Positions 9,936-21,300 of a stretch of 64,000 nt of DNA are shown here, one piece after another. Source of the DNA: Bedellia somnulentella (lineage: Eukaryota; Arthropoda; Insecta; Lepidoptera; Bedelliidae); the NCBI GenBank assembly GCA_963576735.1, contig OY755173.1:12680873-12744872 (forward strand), in the 5' to 3' direction. Numbering within the stretch: the first letter of the stretch is position 1; every line of letters starts with the position of its first letter. Made by a program: the position numbers and the translations under genes. The notes beneath the pieces were generated by a model, which searched no databases, was not told the origin of the DNA, and saw only the letters and a list, made by a program, of their open reading frames with translations.

Positions 9936-11666
9936 TACATTGTTTTTGGTAAATCAACGTGTTTTCTATACATATTTATTCTTAATTAATAGATTATAAA
10001 AGAATGGGTAGCCAGTGCTTGAGAATTAAAATTTCCTCAGCCACTTTTTGAGCAAAACCAAATTCAAATCGTTTAATGCATTCATGTGGTAAAGTTCGAG
10101 ATGATACAGGTTATTTTATTTATTGTTCCATAACATGAACCCATATTTATCACTATTAAATGATAAAAGCTCCAAAACACTCAAACAGATGATAAATTGC
10201 GTGCGTTAAGCTGGCGTACCATGAAGCTGTATTGAGCTGGTTACTATGTCAAAAAACTCTGCATAAATAGTGCCTAATTAGTGTAAAACTAAAAAAAATA
10301 GTGCCTCTTTAGTTTAGGAAATATACACCATTTTCTCTGTGTACGCTGGCGTAACGTCAAGCTAGCGTACACATCGCCGTACTCGAAAACGGCTAATTGT
10401 AAAGCAACAGAGTTTACAAGAAAAAACTCTGCCTAAATACTTCTCCCGTTATGCAAAATTTCATAACGATTGATCTTGTAGGAACAGAGATATTGAACAA
10501 GACTTTTCAATGACATACCGTCCTGGCGTTATGCCAGCGTACACAAATAGTGCTTATAGAAAGGGACCTTTTCTTTTAATAAACTCTATATGTATAAATA
10601 GTGCGTCAAATTCTGCCCCTCTTAGTGTAAAAACTTTATGCAAATACGCAGTGGGTTAATTAAAAATTCTGTGTTAATTTCTGTTCATAGTACAGGTACA
10701 GGTATGATGAAAAGCGTTATTTACCTATAAATAAAGTTAATATTAAGGAGGATATATAAATATATATATATATATATATTATATAATATATATTTTAAGG
10801 ACCAGGACATCTAAAATCTAGTATACAAAATAAAGGGTTGAGTTAACTTTTTAAATCAATAGCATCAAGAATAACATAAAATAATAATTTGTGAACTTAC
10901 GATATAAACTGACTGCCACTGCCACACTAATAACAACAAAATTGTTTCAATTGAAACAAATTTTAACACATGGTCCGTCCGACACTGATGAGTATATTAA
11001 AAGTAAAGTAACATTCAAATAATTCAAATTCAAAGAATATTTAACTTAACTGGCAACAATAGTTCACGAATACTTATTATCGCAATATTATAATGAAAAG
11101 GTTTTTTTTTTAATTTACTTATTATTTAAACCCCTAAAATAATATTCAAAAAGTGCAAAATAAGGGAGCGAAATTCAAACTTCCAAAACGCGCCACCATC
11201 GGTTGAACGAAATGTGACGGCATCTGACACGAAATTGTATTCAAAAGCGTCGAAAACACTAAGGTAAACACCTACTGGACGTGTCATGTGACGTCACGCA
11301 AAGCGCGCGCAAGATGGCGGCGTTTGAACAGCTTAAATTTTTTAAAAGTTTTAAATTTCAATTTTAAAAATATCTAGAGGTTTTCGAAGCCCAGTAATAT
11401 TTTTTTCCACGTTATAAAATAGTAAACTATTAATTTAAGACAAAAAAGAAAAACATGAATATTCCCTATTGTTTCGTTTTTTTGTTGTCGTCGGCAATGT
11501 CAACTGCAACTGGGCGCAATTCGTATCCACTCGAGTTGAAAAGTCTGTAACTCGAATTCGAACACCGAATGGAACCGACATGGAGCTCATATTGCGATAT
11601 ATGTGCAAATAGTGTATGGTATCACTCATAAAATAATTATATTTATGTATTATACTTAATACTAGT

Positions 11667-11807
11667 GCCGTACAGTGTTGGCTTAGATTCTCACTCACTA
11701 CCCCTTTCTACCCACGGATGTCAATATAGGCGACTAAGGTTATGGGGCTTTTTAAATGATTTTTGGGCAATGCAGTAGGAGATCCTTGACCAACGATACT
11801 TAATTTT
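11667..11807 (+). mobile_element. Family A retroposon fragment
   Basis: Diverged 5' part of family A (cagtgttggcttagattctcac ... atggggctttttaaatgatttttgggcaatgc). It is 3'-truncated and abuts a (taga)n run. Lies inside the long-TIR transposon. Confidence 0.7.
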
Positions 11808-11811
11808 AAGA

Positions 11812-12250
11812 TAGATAGATAGATAGATAAAATCTTTATTCATGTTATCATAACAGTCACATAGTTACATACATTACAAGAAATATAAAAACAGGGTAAA
11901 CATTTTCTAAAAAAAAACAATTAAAAAGTAACAAACAAAGTAGATATGTGCAAGGTATGTGTGCTATGGTAACACAAACTAGGCCATAACTCAGCGTTTG
12001 TAAATGCTGTATAGCAAAAACACTGATTTTCAGGTATAGCCTAAAACACAAACTTTTAACAAAAAATAGTAATCGAGCATCTGCCATTGACGTGAAAAAT
12101 ATTTACAAATATAAAACTTACGGTTAAAATAATCCTAAACAGAACAAAAATTCAATTAAAAATCCGGCTACAATTAAAACATACAGTATAATAGAGACAT
12201 TTAAAAAAATCAGAATAAAATTAAAACATACAATATAATTAATAAATATA
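11812..12250 (-). mobile_element. Probable LINE 3' end with (TCTA)n tail
   Basis: On the - strand the sequence ends aataaagattttatctatctatct, the usual form of an insect LINE 3' end with a tetranucleotide tail (plus-strand agatagatagatagata at 11812). The upstream 3' UTR is AT-rich and carries no recognised protein. How far the copy extends (possibly to about 12550) is uncertain. Confidence 0.45.
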
Positions 12251-13405
12251 AACAAATTTGAAAAAGAAGTTCACTAATCCATACCCTCTTTCACTGAAAG
12301 TTGACAACTGATTGTGCAAAGCATTTCGGTATATTTAACTTTTGTATTTGAAGTAAATTTCTACCATCTTGTCCCCTATCAACTTCTTCAATTGAATAAA
12401 TTTCAAAAGTAGAAGCTATATTATGCTTTGTCAAATTTTCTCTAATTTGACAGAATTGCAACAGATAAATATATGATTTGCCTGTTCAAATTTTTAAAGA
12501 ATTTCAGCTAAGGAGATGGGATAATTTGGACAAAACTCAAAAAACATTCACTTGCCCATCCAGTTAACTCGAATAACTTAATTCGGGTTAACTCGAGTTT
12601 GGCTTTTTCCGAGTTGGTACATCACTACCCGTCGCCTGCGCTTGTTGATCACCCCCACCCCACTGCCTGCTGCCAACCCAACGTTCAAACGCGAGAGAAA
12701 AAGTATAATAGTCCAAGTCCATTTCACATTAGCATTTAAAATTATGCTTTGTTGTAGGTAAAGATACTTATTTAATTTATTTATGTCAAAACACATCATG
12801 CCTAACAAGTAACTTCTATTAGAAAATAATGCTATATTTCGGCTATAATTACCTACATAATTTCATTAGTTATACATTTTGATCGCGTCTGTACATCTAT
12901 TCATTTGTTCCTAAAACTTAACATAGATTTTTTAAATCTTTCCACTGCGTATTTGCATAAAGTTTTTACACTAAGAGGGGCAGAATTTGACGCACTATTT
13001 ATACATATAGAGTTTATTAAAAGAAAAGGTCCCTTTCTATAAGCACTATTTGTGTACGCTGGCATAACGCCAGGACAGTATGTCATTGAAAAGTCTTGTT
13101 CAATATCTCTGTTCCTATAAGATCAATCGTTATGAAATTTTGCATAACGGGAGAAGTATTTAGGCAGAGTTTTTTCGTGTAAACTCTGTTGCTTTACAAT
13201 TAGCCTTTTTCGAGTACGGCGATGTGTACGCTAGCTTGACGTTACGTCAGCGTACACAGTGAAAATGGTGTTTATTTCCTAAACTAAAGAGGCACTATTT
13301 TTTTTAGTTTTGCACTAATTAGGCACTATTTATGCAGAGTTTTTTGACATAGTAACCAGCTCGATACAGCTTCATGGTACGTCAGCTTAACGCACGCGAT
13401 AAATT

Positions 13406-13786
13406 GTGGACACCACATTTATCTTGTTTCGATGGGGATACCCGTGACAAATATTAATATCCCTTTTGCCAAACTTAACCAATTATTTATCTCCAAATCG
13501 ATAGGCGACAATAATAATTAAAATAAAATACAAAAAAGGAACAGTTTATAACCTGCTTTTTATAAAATACTCCCTATAAATAAGTTTAATTTGTTTTTCT
13601 TTGAACTTAATCTCGACTGGCAACCGTGCGAGCGGGACACACTTCTCTCCCACACGGCTCTCGTTCTAGGACGTTTCTCTGCTTGACAGTCTTTAAAAGA
13701 TTATTAACTTTATTGCATGGTAATAAATTGCATTTTTGTTTACCATATTTTTGTGAGTACTCTCTCCTGTTTAGTTAGTAGCTTCA
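13406..13786. other. Short intergenic stretch
   Basis: Between the long-TIR element and the CR1-like LINE. A moderately GC-rich patch (13615-13680) has no recognised function. Confidence 0.4.
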
Positions 13787-15800
13787 TGATTAAAGCTCTA
13801 TCGGCGGCAGCGCAGGCCACGAGCCAGCAGCCAGCATCAAGTGTAAAAAAAAGACGTATAATAGGGTGGAATAAGCATATAAGCGAGGCTCATAGGTTGG
13901 CTAGAATTAAATACCAAATGTGGATTATGTTTGACAAGCCCTGCAGTGGAGATTTGTATGATGAGATGCGGTTGAGTAAAAAAGCCTTTAAAAATAAATT
14001 AAGCTGGTGTCAAAGAAACCAGGAACAAATTAAGCTAGACATAATTGCATCTCATCATGCAAATAAAGACTTTTGTAAATTTTGGAAATGTGCAAAGGCA
14101 TTAAGTCCTAAACCGCAGCTGCCAGTGAGCGTGGACGGAGTAAGTGAACCGGCCGAAATAGCTAACTTGTTTAAGGACCATTTCTTTGTACGGTCACCAC
14201 TCGGACCGTCGCGGAGCGAGCTCGATACTCGCCTAGTAGGATCAAATATTGAGACTAGATTCTCCGGTGCAGACATTTTACGAGCCTTGAATAAGATGAA
14301 CAAAGGAAAATCTCCTGGCCATGATGGCTTGAGTATCGAGCATTTGCTCCACGCGGGCCCACACCTGTCGAGAGTACTATCTATGTTATTTACTTTGTGC
14401 ATTGGTCACTCCTATTTGCCAGATGAGATGACTAAAACTATAGTTGTACCTATTGTTAAGGATAGGACCGGTGACGTGTTTATCAGAGGGAATTATAGAC
14501 CTATATCTCTGGCGACTGCTGTTGCCAGGGTACTCGACTTTATGTTGGACGCGAAGCTTCATAAATACCTACATCTCTCGGACGCGCAGTTTGGTTTCCG
14601 CCAAGCGCTCTCTACGGAGAGTGCGATTCTAAGCCTAAAGCATACGGTCGGGTATTATGTTGACAGAGGGACGCCAGTATATAGCTGCTTTTTAGATTTA
14701 TCAAAAGCATTTGATTTAACTTGTTATGATAAGCTGTGGCAAAAACTTTATGATATTAAGGTACCAGTTGAGGTGATCAATTTGCTGAAACATTGGTATA
14801 AAAATCATACCAACTTTGTGAAATGGGCTGATACTCTTTCAGATCCATACTTATTGGAATGCGGGGTACGTCAGGGGGGGTAGCTTCCCCAAAGCTTTTT
14901 AACTTGTATATAAATGCTCTAATTGACGAGCTCAGCAGCACACATGTCGGTTGTTATGTTGACAATGTGTGTGTAAATAATATTAGTTATGCTGACGACA
15001 TGGTGCTGCTGAGCCCGTCAATTGGGGGCTTACGGCAGCTATTGAAGATATGTGAGCAGTATGCTAACGATCATGGTCTGAAATACAATCTAAAGAAAAG
15101 TGAAATAATGATTTTTAAGTCTGGAAAGCGAGTTCCTTTAAACGTACCACCAGCATACCTAGATGGAGGTGTCCTGAGAACAGTGAAATCCTTCAGATAC
15201 CTTGGGCACATGGTCACGGATGATCTGAAGGACGACGCTGACATAGATAGGGAACGGAGAGCATTGGCGACTAGAGCTAACATGATTGCAAGAAGGTTCA
15301 GAAGGTGTACAGTGCCAGTTAAAGTGCAACTCTTTCAATCTTACTGTACATCGCTGTACACCTGTAGTCTCTGGACCAACTATACTCAGAAGTCGCTAAA
15401 TGCTCTCCGCGTTCAGTACAATGATGCGTTGAGGATGCTGTTGGGAAGGCCGCGGTGGTGCAGCGCGTCAGGCATGTTTGCCGAGATGGGGGTGGATGGC
15501 TTCCATGCAGTTGTGCGCAAGCGCTGCGCCTCCACGCTCCACCGCCTCCGCGCGTCACCCAACACCATCCTCAATGTCATAGCTGACAGGATCGACGGCC
15601 GGTTCCTGAAGCACTGGACCAATCTTCTTGTAAATAAACTTTGTAAATATAGTATTAAGTAGTAGGTATAAGCTTAGCTGTAAGTCAAATACTAACAAAT
15701 ATAGTTGTAAGTTTTATTTGTTCCTCTTACTAACCCTATGGATGTTTTTATCTGAAAATAAACGATTTATTATTATTTATTTTATTATTATTATAAATAC
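13787..15800 (+). pseudogene. CR1/Jockey-type LINE reverse transcriptase, frameshifted
   Basis: A non-LTR retrotransposon RT. Upstream frame (to 14882): linker with GWNKHI, then GKSPGHDGLSIEHLL, GNYRPISLATAVARVLD, FGFRQALSTESAI and CFLDLSKAFD. Downstream frame (to 15662): VASPKLFNLYINALIDEL, SYADDMVLLSP (catalytic YADD), SFRYLGHMVTDDL and a C-terminal region with NDALRMLLGRPRWCSASGMF. The two are split by one -1 frameshift in a seven-G run at 14874-14880, between VRQGG and VASP. The endonuclease is absent, so the copy is 5'-truncated. The 3' end has an ATT-rich tail (about 15760-15795), as in CR1-like elements. Dead copy by truncation and frameshift; one missing G could also be a sequencing error. 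The clade is my best guess. Confidence 0.85.
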
Positions 15801-17241
15801 ACGATGCATGTCTCGTATGATTATTATAAGAGTAAATTTAATAAGTAATGTATTTATAGTGTAGTCAAGAATCTATTGGTTGTAAGTGTTTTACGTAAAA
15901 CTGTTCTGATTGGCTGTTCTGTCCCTTCCCAAACTATGGTGCGGGAAGGTACTCGAACAGCGCGCATTCTGTTAGTGGCAGCCATAGATGTGCTAATCAA
16001 AAACCGTAGATAAGTTATGCGTGAGCGATGAGCATAAGTGGCACTTAAAAAACAGGCTAAATGGCTCATCCGACTTTGTCGCACACCAGCTGCCGTTGCA
16101 ATCGTTCATCTGTTTTGGCGTGTTTATTTTTCAAAATAATCGAGAATGCCATCGTGTGTGAAAAGATTTTGCACAAAAACTACTAAAATAATGAGATTAC
16201 TTATCATTCGTAAGTATAATAAAGTTACAACATTTTAATCATAATTTATAATAAATAATTATTCTTTTTCAAACGGTCGTCTTAGTGTCATATTTAAAGT
16301 CGGTACAGAGTAAATATGTTTATCTCTTTCTGGTGCTTGCTATGAGATGTGCTATCTCGCCTACATTTCAAATGTATTTCTTGGTGTGTTGTTTGGGTAT
16401 ATTTCTAGTGGTGTGCGTTTATCTGCCGCAATCGGTGCCAAACGTAAGCACCTGTTTCCTCGTAAATAACCTATCTAACGTTTTTTAGTACATCTATGGT
16501 GGCAGCAATACCATTCACACCAGTTTTTAAATATCTAGTGATATTTAGAATTACCATATTTATGATAGTTATAGTTAGAGAGAGCCATTGTACTAGTAGT
16601 CGATAAGATAATATAGAAATTAAAATACATAGAAATTATCAAGAAGTTCTGATTGTTTGATTTTATAATTTGTATGATTTTATATGTAACATTCTTACAT
16701 ATTTGTAAGGTTTATTAAACATCTTTACATTTACAACTTTACTTTGTAACTTGTTTACAAAATGGACCTGACCGACGTTTTTTATTTTATACGTCAAATA
16801 AATCTACAAAGAGTTACGAGAAAAACCGTATTTTTACTTTTATCATTTTTTCATTCATAACTTGAAAAATGACTGAAATATTTAGGTTCAAAGTGCGCAT
16901 TTCGGCCGACGGCATGCGGTTGGCGCGGGCAAAGTAACGATGTGACGTCACAACCCAGCTATTCGTCGCTCGAGCTTGCGTACGCATGGAACTTTTATAG
17001 TTTTATGATACAAAATGGCAAATAAATACTGTATTATGCCTCAGTAATTCAATTCTGCAGTTATGCTACCGAATAATCTAATTATAAATTTTTACTTTTT
17101 AGTATCTACAGCCCTCTTGTGAAATTTCATGTGCCCAACAGGGTCCATATTTATTATTGTACCGTGATTACACCAACTATTTGTACACTTATGGTATGCA
17201 ATAAAAGTTTGAGCTTAAAACACTAGATACATCTTTTTCGT
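15801..17241. other. Intergenic, with possible THAP relic
   Basis: Contains the THAP-like exon at 16146-16209, a ttgtaa/ttacaa segment at 16680-16750 and a patch at 16880-16990 rich in CG that includes gatgtgacgtcaca. No further gene supported. Confidence 0.4.
16146..16209 (+). pseudogene. Possible first exon of a THAP-domain gene, frame broken
   Basis: An ATG opens MPSCVKRFCTKTTK, which has the Met-Pro-x-Cys-x4-Cys start of a THAP finger. One base later in phase the next codons read NNEITYHS, matching the ITFH-F element of the domain, and a gtaagt donor follows in phase 2, as in the THAP mini-gene at 6981. A 1-base loss in the A-rich run (about 16186-16190) would explain the frame break. 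No second exon found downstream. Suggestive only. Confidence 0.35.
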
Positions 17242-17458
17242 TGCTTTGTAGTGTTGGCATAGAACAGCACAACCCCACTTCTGGTGAGTGTACGTAAGAG
17301 ACGACTAAAGTTATTGGGGCTTTTAAGAGATTTTTGGGTGATGAAGTTGGAGACACATTACCAACAACCTTTATTTTACTATCTTTTCGTAACTTCTCTT
17401 TCCAAAAGTGGCTGAGGAATTTCTAATTCTTTAGCTCTGGCTATCCCATCTTCGGGAC
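17242..17458 (+). mobile_element. Family A retroposon
   Basis: Near full-length copy (tgtagtgttggcatagaacagcac ... aaaagtggctgaggaatttctaattctttagctctggctat), missing the final gtgagtatatgtatg tail. Moderately diverged. Confidence 0.85.
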
Positions 17459-17489
17459 ACAGACGGAGGGTGAAAAAAGAAACTAGATT

Positions 17490-17692
17490 AACTTTTATTA
17501 AATTTATTAATTAAATGTTACATTTTAAGACCTAAACATAACTAAGCTAAGCGCGAATGCGTTCGATGTTAGAATCACACTGCTCTTCACTTGATTTATT
17601 AATTTAAACTTACATTTCTAATTTCTAAACTTAACTACCTTAAGCGCGAATGCGTCCGATGTTAGAACTACACTCTTACTGCACCGCCTATC
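17490..17692. repeat. Imperfect tandem duplication, ~100-bp unit
   Basis: Two adjacent units share ttattaatt ... ttacattt ... taagcgcgaatgcgt(t/c)cgatgttagaa followed by a cacac/cacTc segment. No protein recognised. Possibly part of a decayed retroelement. Confidence 0.5.
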
Positions 17693-18395
17693 TTACTCGT
17701 AACTACCTATATTTAAAACTTACAACCTAGGTCACAGTTTAGGTGGCTCGATCTGGATATTGCCGACCGAAGAGTCGGAGCTGACACGAGGCGCTGATGC
17801 TGCATTTCCGCGAATGAGGCTATGTGTCGGCACCGTACATAACAAGCGTATAAAAGGAATAATACCGCAGTCAGTGGTAATAACCGGCCGGCTCACGGGT
17901 TGTGACGCCAAATTAAAAAGCGCACGAAATCTGAAGATTTGAAAACGGGGTTGAAGTTCTCGAGGTCGCTGCATCGGAAATACATCATGGCATGTATTGA
18001 CGTGAAATAAAAACTATTGTAATTTACATGATTTAAACTTAAGTTTTATGTGCATTTGGTACAGATATTTTGACCCATTTGGGTTCTCCATTGTCGACTT
18101 GTTTATATCATATCAACTTACATCAATGTTGAATGATTGACTTCAACTATGCCTCTGATCTTATCCAAATCAATCTGTTGGTGTATAATGTATATGTATA
18201 ATCTTTGTCGATCTGAATCAGTCATTCAATGAATCATTCCTTCCTTATTTATTTATTTGTATTTTATATTTATGTATTTAGCGTAATTATTGTATCGTGT
18301 AGTTTTTCTATTTAATAGTTTGATATTCGTCGCAAATAACTATTGTGAATTTGTTTTGAAATAAGTAAATTGTTTGGTGTATAATACTGTGCGTT
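17693..18395. promoter_or_regulatory. IPP upstream region and 5' UTR
   Basis: Sequence preceding the IPP start codon. 17740-17970 is more GC-rich and has a short - strand open stretch I cannot identify. The 5' UTR is probably the AT-rich last 150 bases before ATG 18396; no promoter element can be fixed. Confidence 0.3.
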
Positions 18396-21300
18396 ATGGC
18401 AACCGCAGGGAACAAAACACTTGAAGTAACTAATTCTAATGATGCTGCTCGACCTTATAAATGTAGAGATTATTCTAAGAAAATGACTATCAATTTGCAA
18501 CATTTTAAAAGAGATGGTAGATTTTGCGACATAGATTTAATTTCGGGTGATATCAAAGTTAAGGTAATTAAAACAAAACAACTTTTTGTGTAGTATACGT
18601 TCATCACATACATAATCTTTAGTTTATAATCCTGTAAAGGATAAAGAGCTAACTAAAGCTTTAAATATAGTGATAATAATATACCTATATCATCTCCAAT
18701 TTTATAATATATAAAATATTCTTCTCAGTTTATGAATATGTTAAAATAATTTGTCTCTGCAGTTTAAAGGTACTTGCAAAAATTAATAGGAAGTTCTAAT
18801 TTGTTAACAATATTTCTGGGAACTAAGCTAATGATATAAAATTTATAATACCATCCTCTCTGTGGTTTGTAAGAAGCACAACTTGAAATATCTGTACCAA
18901 TTGAAGTTATCCTGATTTTTATGTCTGGATTTTCTTCTTACTATTTTAAAATAAAATACAATTTAACTACTTTACAAAATCAATAATAAACTCTGTGTAA
19001 CTTTTATTGGGAATATTATTAAATTAGATATCATTTACAGTATCAAATGCATTATGTTTTGTACAAATAATAAAAAACTATACCAAATAAAAATATCATC
19101 AAAATCGCTGCCACTAAAATAATAAACTTAAACCTTAAAGGTTGTGTTTTTTTATCATCTATTATGTTATCTTAATATGTAGTTTTTACATATACAGGCG
19201 CATCGTGTAGTGTTAGCTGCCAGTTGTGCATATTTTGATGCAATGTTTAATTTTGAACTACAAGAAAGTCAAAAGAAAAATGTCACCTTACCAGGAGTAC
19301 CACCTGACATTCTTCCCATGTTGATTGACTTTATGTATACAGGTAAAGTTTTTTTTATTTCTATTTCTTATTAGGTTGGATAAAATATCATACATACATA
19401 CATATACTCATGGCTATAATTTCCTAGAAGGGGTAGCCAGAGCTCAGCCACCTGGAAAGTTGAGTGGGGAAAAGATGGTATAATAAAGGTTGTTGGTGAT
19501 GGGTCTCCAACCTCATTGCCCAATGTTCCCTCAAAAGCCCCAATACCGTTAGTCGCCTCTTACGTACACCCACCGGTAGAAATGGGGTAGCGCTATTCTA
19601 AGCCGGCGCTACACAGCAATTAAATGTTGCAGGATAAAGTAACTTCAGTAATTAAATATTGGAGTCTAAATTGTGAAGAACTTATCAAATTAATATTATA
19701 GATATCATTTGCTCAATTTCCCTAAGCAAATTTATTCTAAGGTACTTAATGTATGTATCAATCTCCACTATATATGAACCTAGCATGCTGCCCCTCCTTT
19801 ATATTCATTATATTATCATTATCACACAGACCCTTAGTTCTTCACAATTTAGACTCCAACATTTAATTACTGAAGTTGTTTTATCCAAACAAATGTTATA
19901 AATAACCTATATTCATTTAAAGTTTGATTTGAACATAAGTTTTGATATGCCAACCACTTAGATGTGTTAAAACAATGTTACTTGTTAATGTATATAAACT
20001 TCATATCATTCACACTATATATCACCAAAGGAGTAATTGATGTATTAATTAATTTGAATATCCATGAATGTTGTAACCTGGAGTTCATGTCTCATTCTGC
20101 CTTTACTTTATTACTATATTGTTAGACTCCCAACAAGTTGTAATTTCAGTCATGTGTGCTTTTCAAATAATTACCCTCGCTAATGCTCATCAACTCTTAT
20201 AAATTTGCCTGACAAATGACTAGAGAAAGATTGACCAAGTGTGAGTTGGCTTGCCCATCAAAAGAACTAGTATACTTAAAAAACTTGTGACAATAATAAT
20301 ATGAATGTCCATGCTTTTATTTTAACTGGTCATATGTTTATTTGTAGGTGAAATAGTTATTGACAAAGCATCAGTGCAGCGTTTGCTGGTTGCTGCAGAT
20401 ATGTTGCAGTTGAGAGAACTTGTCAGAGGCTGTGGAGAGTATCTGCGAATGGAGCTGTATCCAAACAATTGTTTAGGCATTTTTAGGTAAGTTCACCACT
20501 GGACTGGCTCCTACTAGTGACAAAAGTGTGTATAATCATTTTTAATTTACGCATCTGGGTCCTACACATCTATTTATTAATAATAGATCATATAAAGGGT
20601 AGATGGATTTGAATATGTTCTGTTGTGTTTTGCATTGCATCAGCATTTTTGATTCATTCAATCATACATTTTTTGGTAAAGAAATACCAAATGTTGAGTT
20701 TATTTCAACTGTTTGCCAATCCTGCGGATAAATAAACTGGCGATGAAACTTAAACGCAAACAGATTAAGCCAGGTTTTGCGTCACAAAACGATCTAGATA
20801 CAATTCTAATACGACATATTTGTTGTACAAAATAGTTGAAACTTAATAGCGCTCCATATCGAAGTAATTAACGATACGGCGAGAAGTTAGCATCTGATTA
20901 CTATTAAATTGATTTTCAACACACCTGCTCATAAAGTGCCGTTTATTGCACTGAATTTAGGCATGAAAAAGCTCTTATCAATATCATTAAGCATTTGTGT
21001 CTAGTAAATACCAGTTTTTTTTTCTCGTAGCATTCTCTTGGGTCCTGAAGACCTGCCTAGCTAGTACGAGCGGTGTTTAAACTAGTTATCGCGTGGTATA
21101 AAGCAGCCATCTCTTACACACTTATTTAGTATCGTATACTGGCATCTCATTCTAACCGTTATCGTGTTGATAAAATAGCGCTCGTACTAGCCGGGCTGAT
21201 GGGAAAGAAATAACCCACTTTATGCCAAAACTCGCCGATGAGGTCCTATTACCAGTCCGTAATCAGTACTCCCCTGCACCAGTGGTGTAGTAGTTTACGA

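Larger units (their letters stand above)
10191..13405. mobile_element. Long-terminal-inverted-repeat DNA transposon (~460-bp arms)
   Basis: A 3199-bp element (10199-13397) flanked by a perfect 8-bp duplication, gataaatt (10191-10198 and 13398-13405). The arms, about 10199-10660 and 12935-13397, are inverted copies with few differences, starting gcgtgcgttaagctgg. Each arm holds two palindromes, one of 34 bp (10339-10372; 13224-13257) and one ctggcgttatgccag, plus several copies of aaatagtgc. The interior has no recognisable transposase. It carries a (TA)n run (10757-10790), a family A fragment and an LINE tail, so it has been enlarged by later insertions. Superfamily unassigned: the 8-bp duplication allows hAT or P; foldback-like arms also recall Mutator-type elements, which usually make 9-bp duplications. 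Confidence 0.82.

Noticed and set aside
17732..17974. 80-codon - strand frame upstream of IPP
   Set aside because: No recognisable motif; GC-richer patch only. Could be a decayed retroelement but not supportable.
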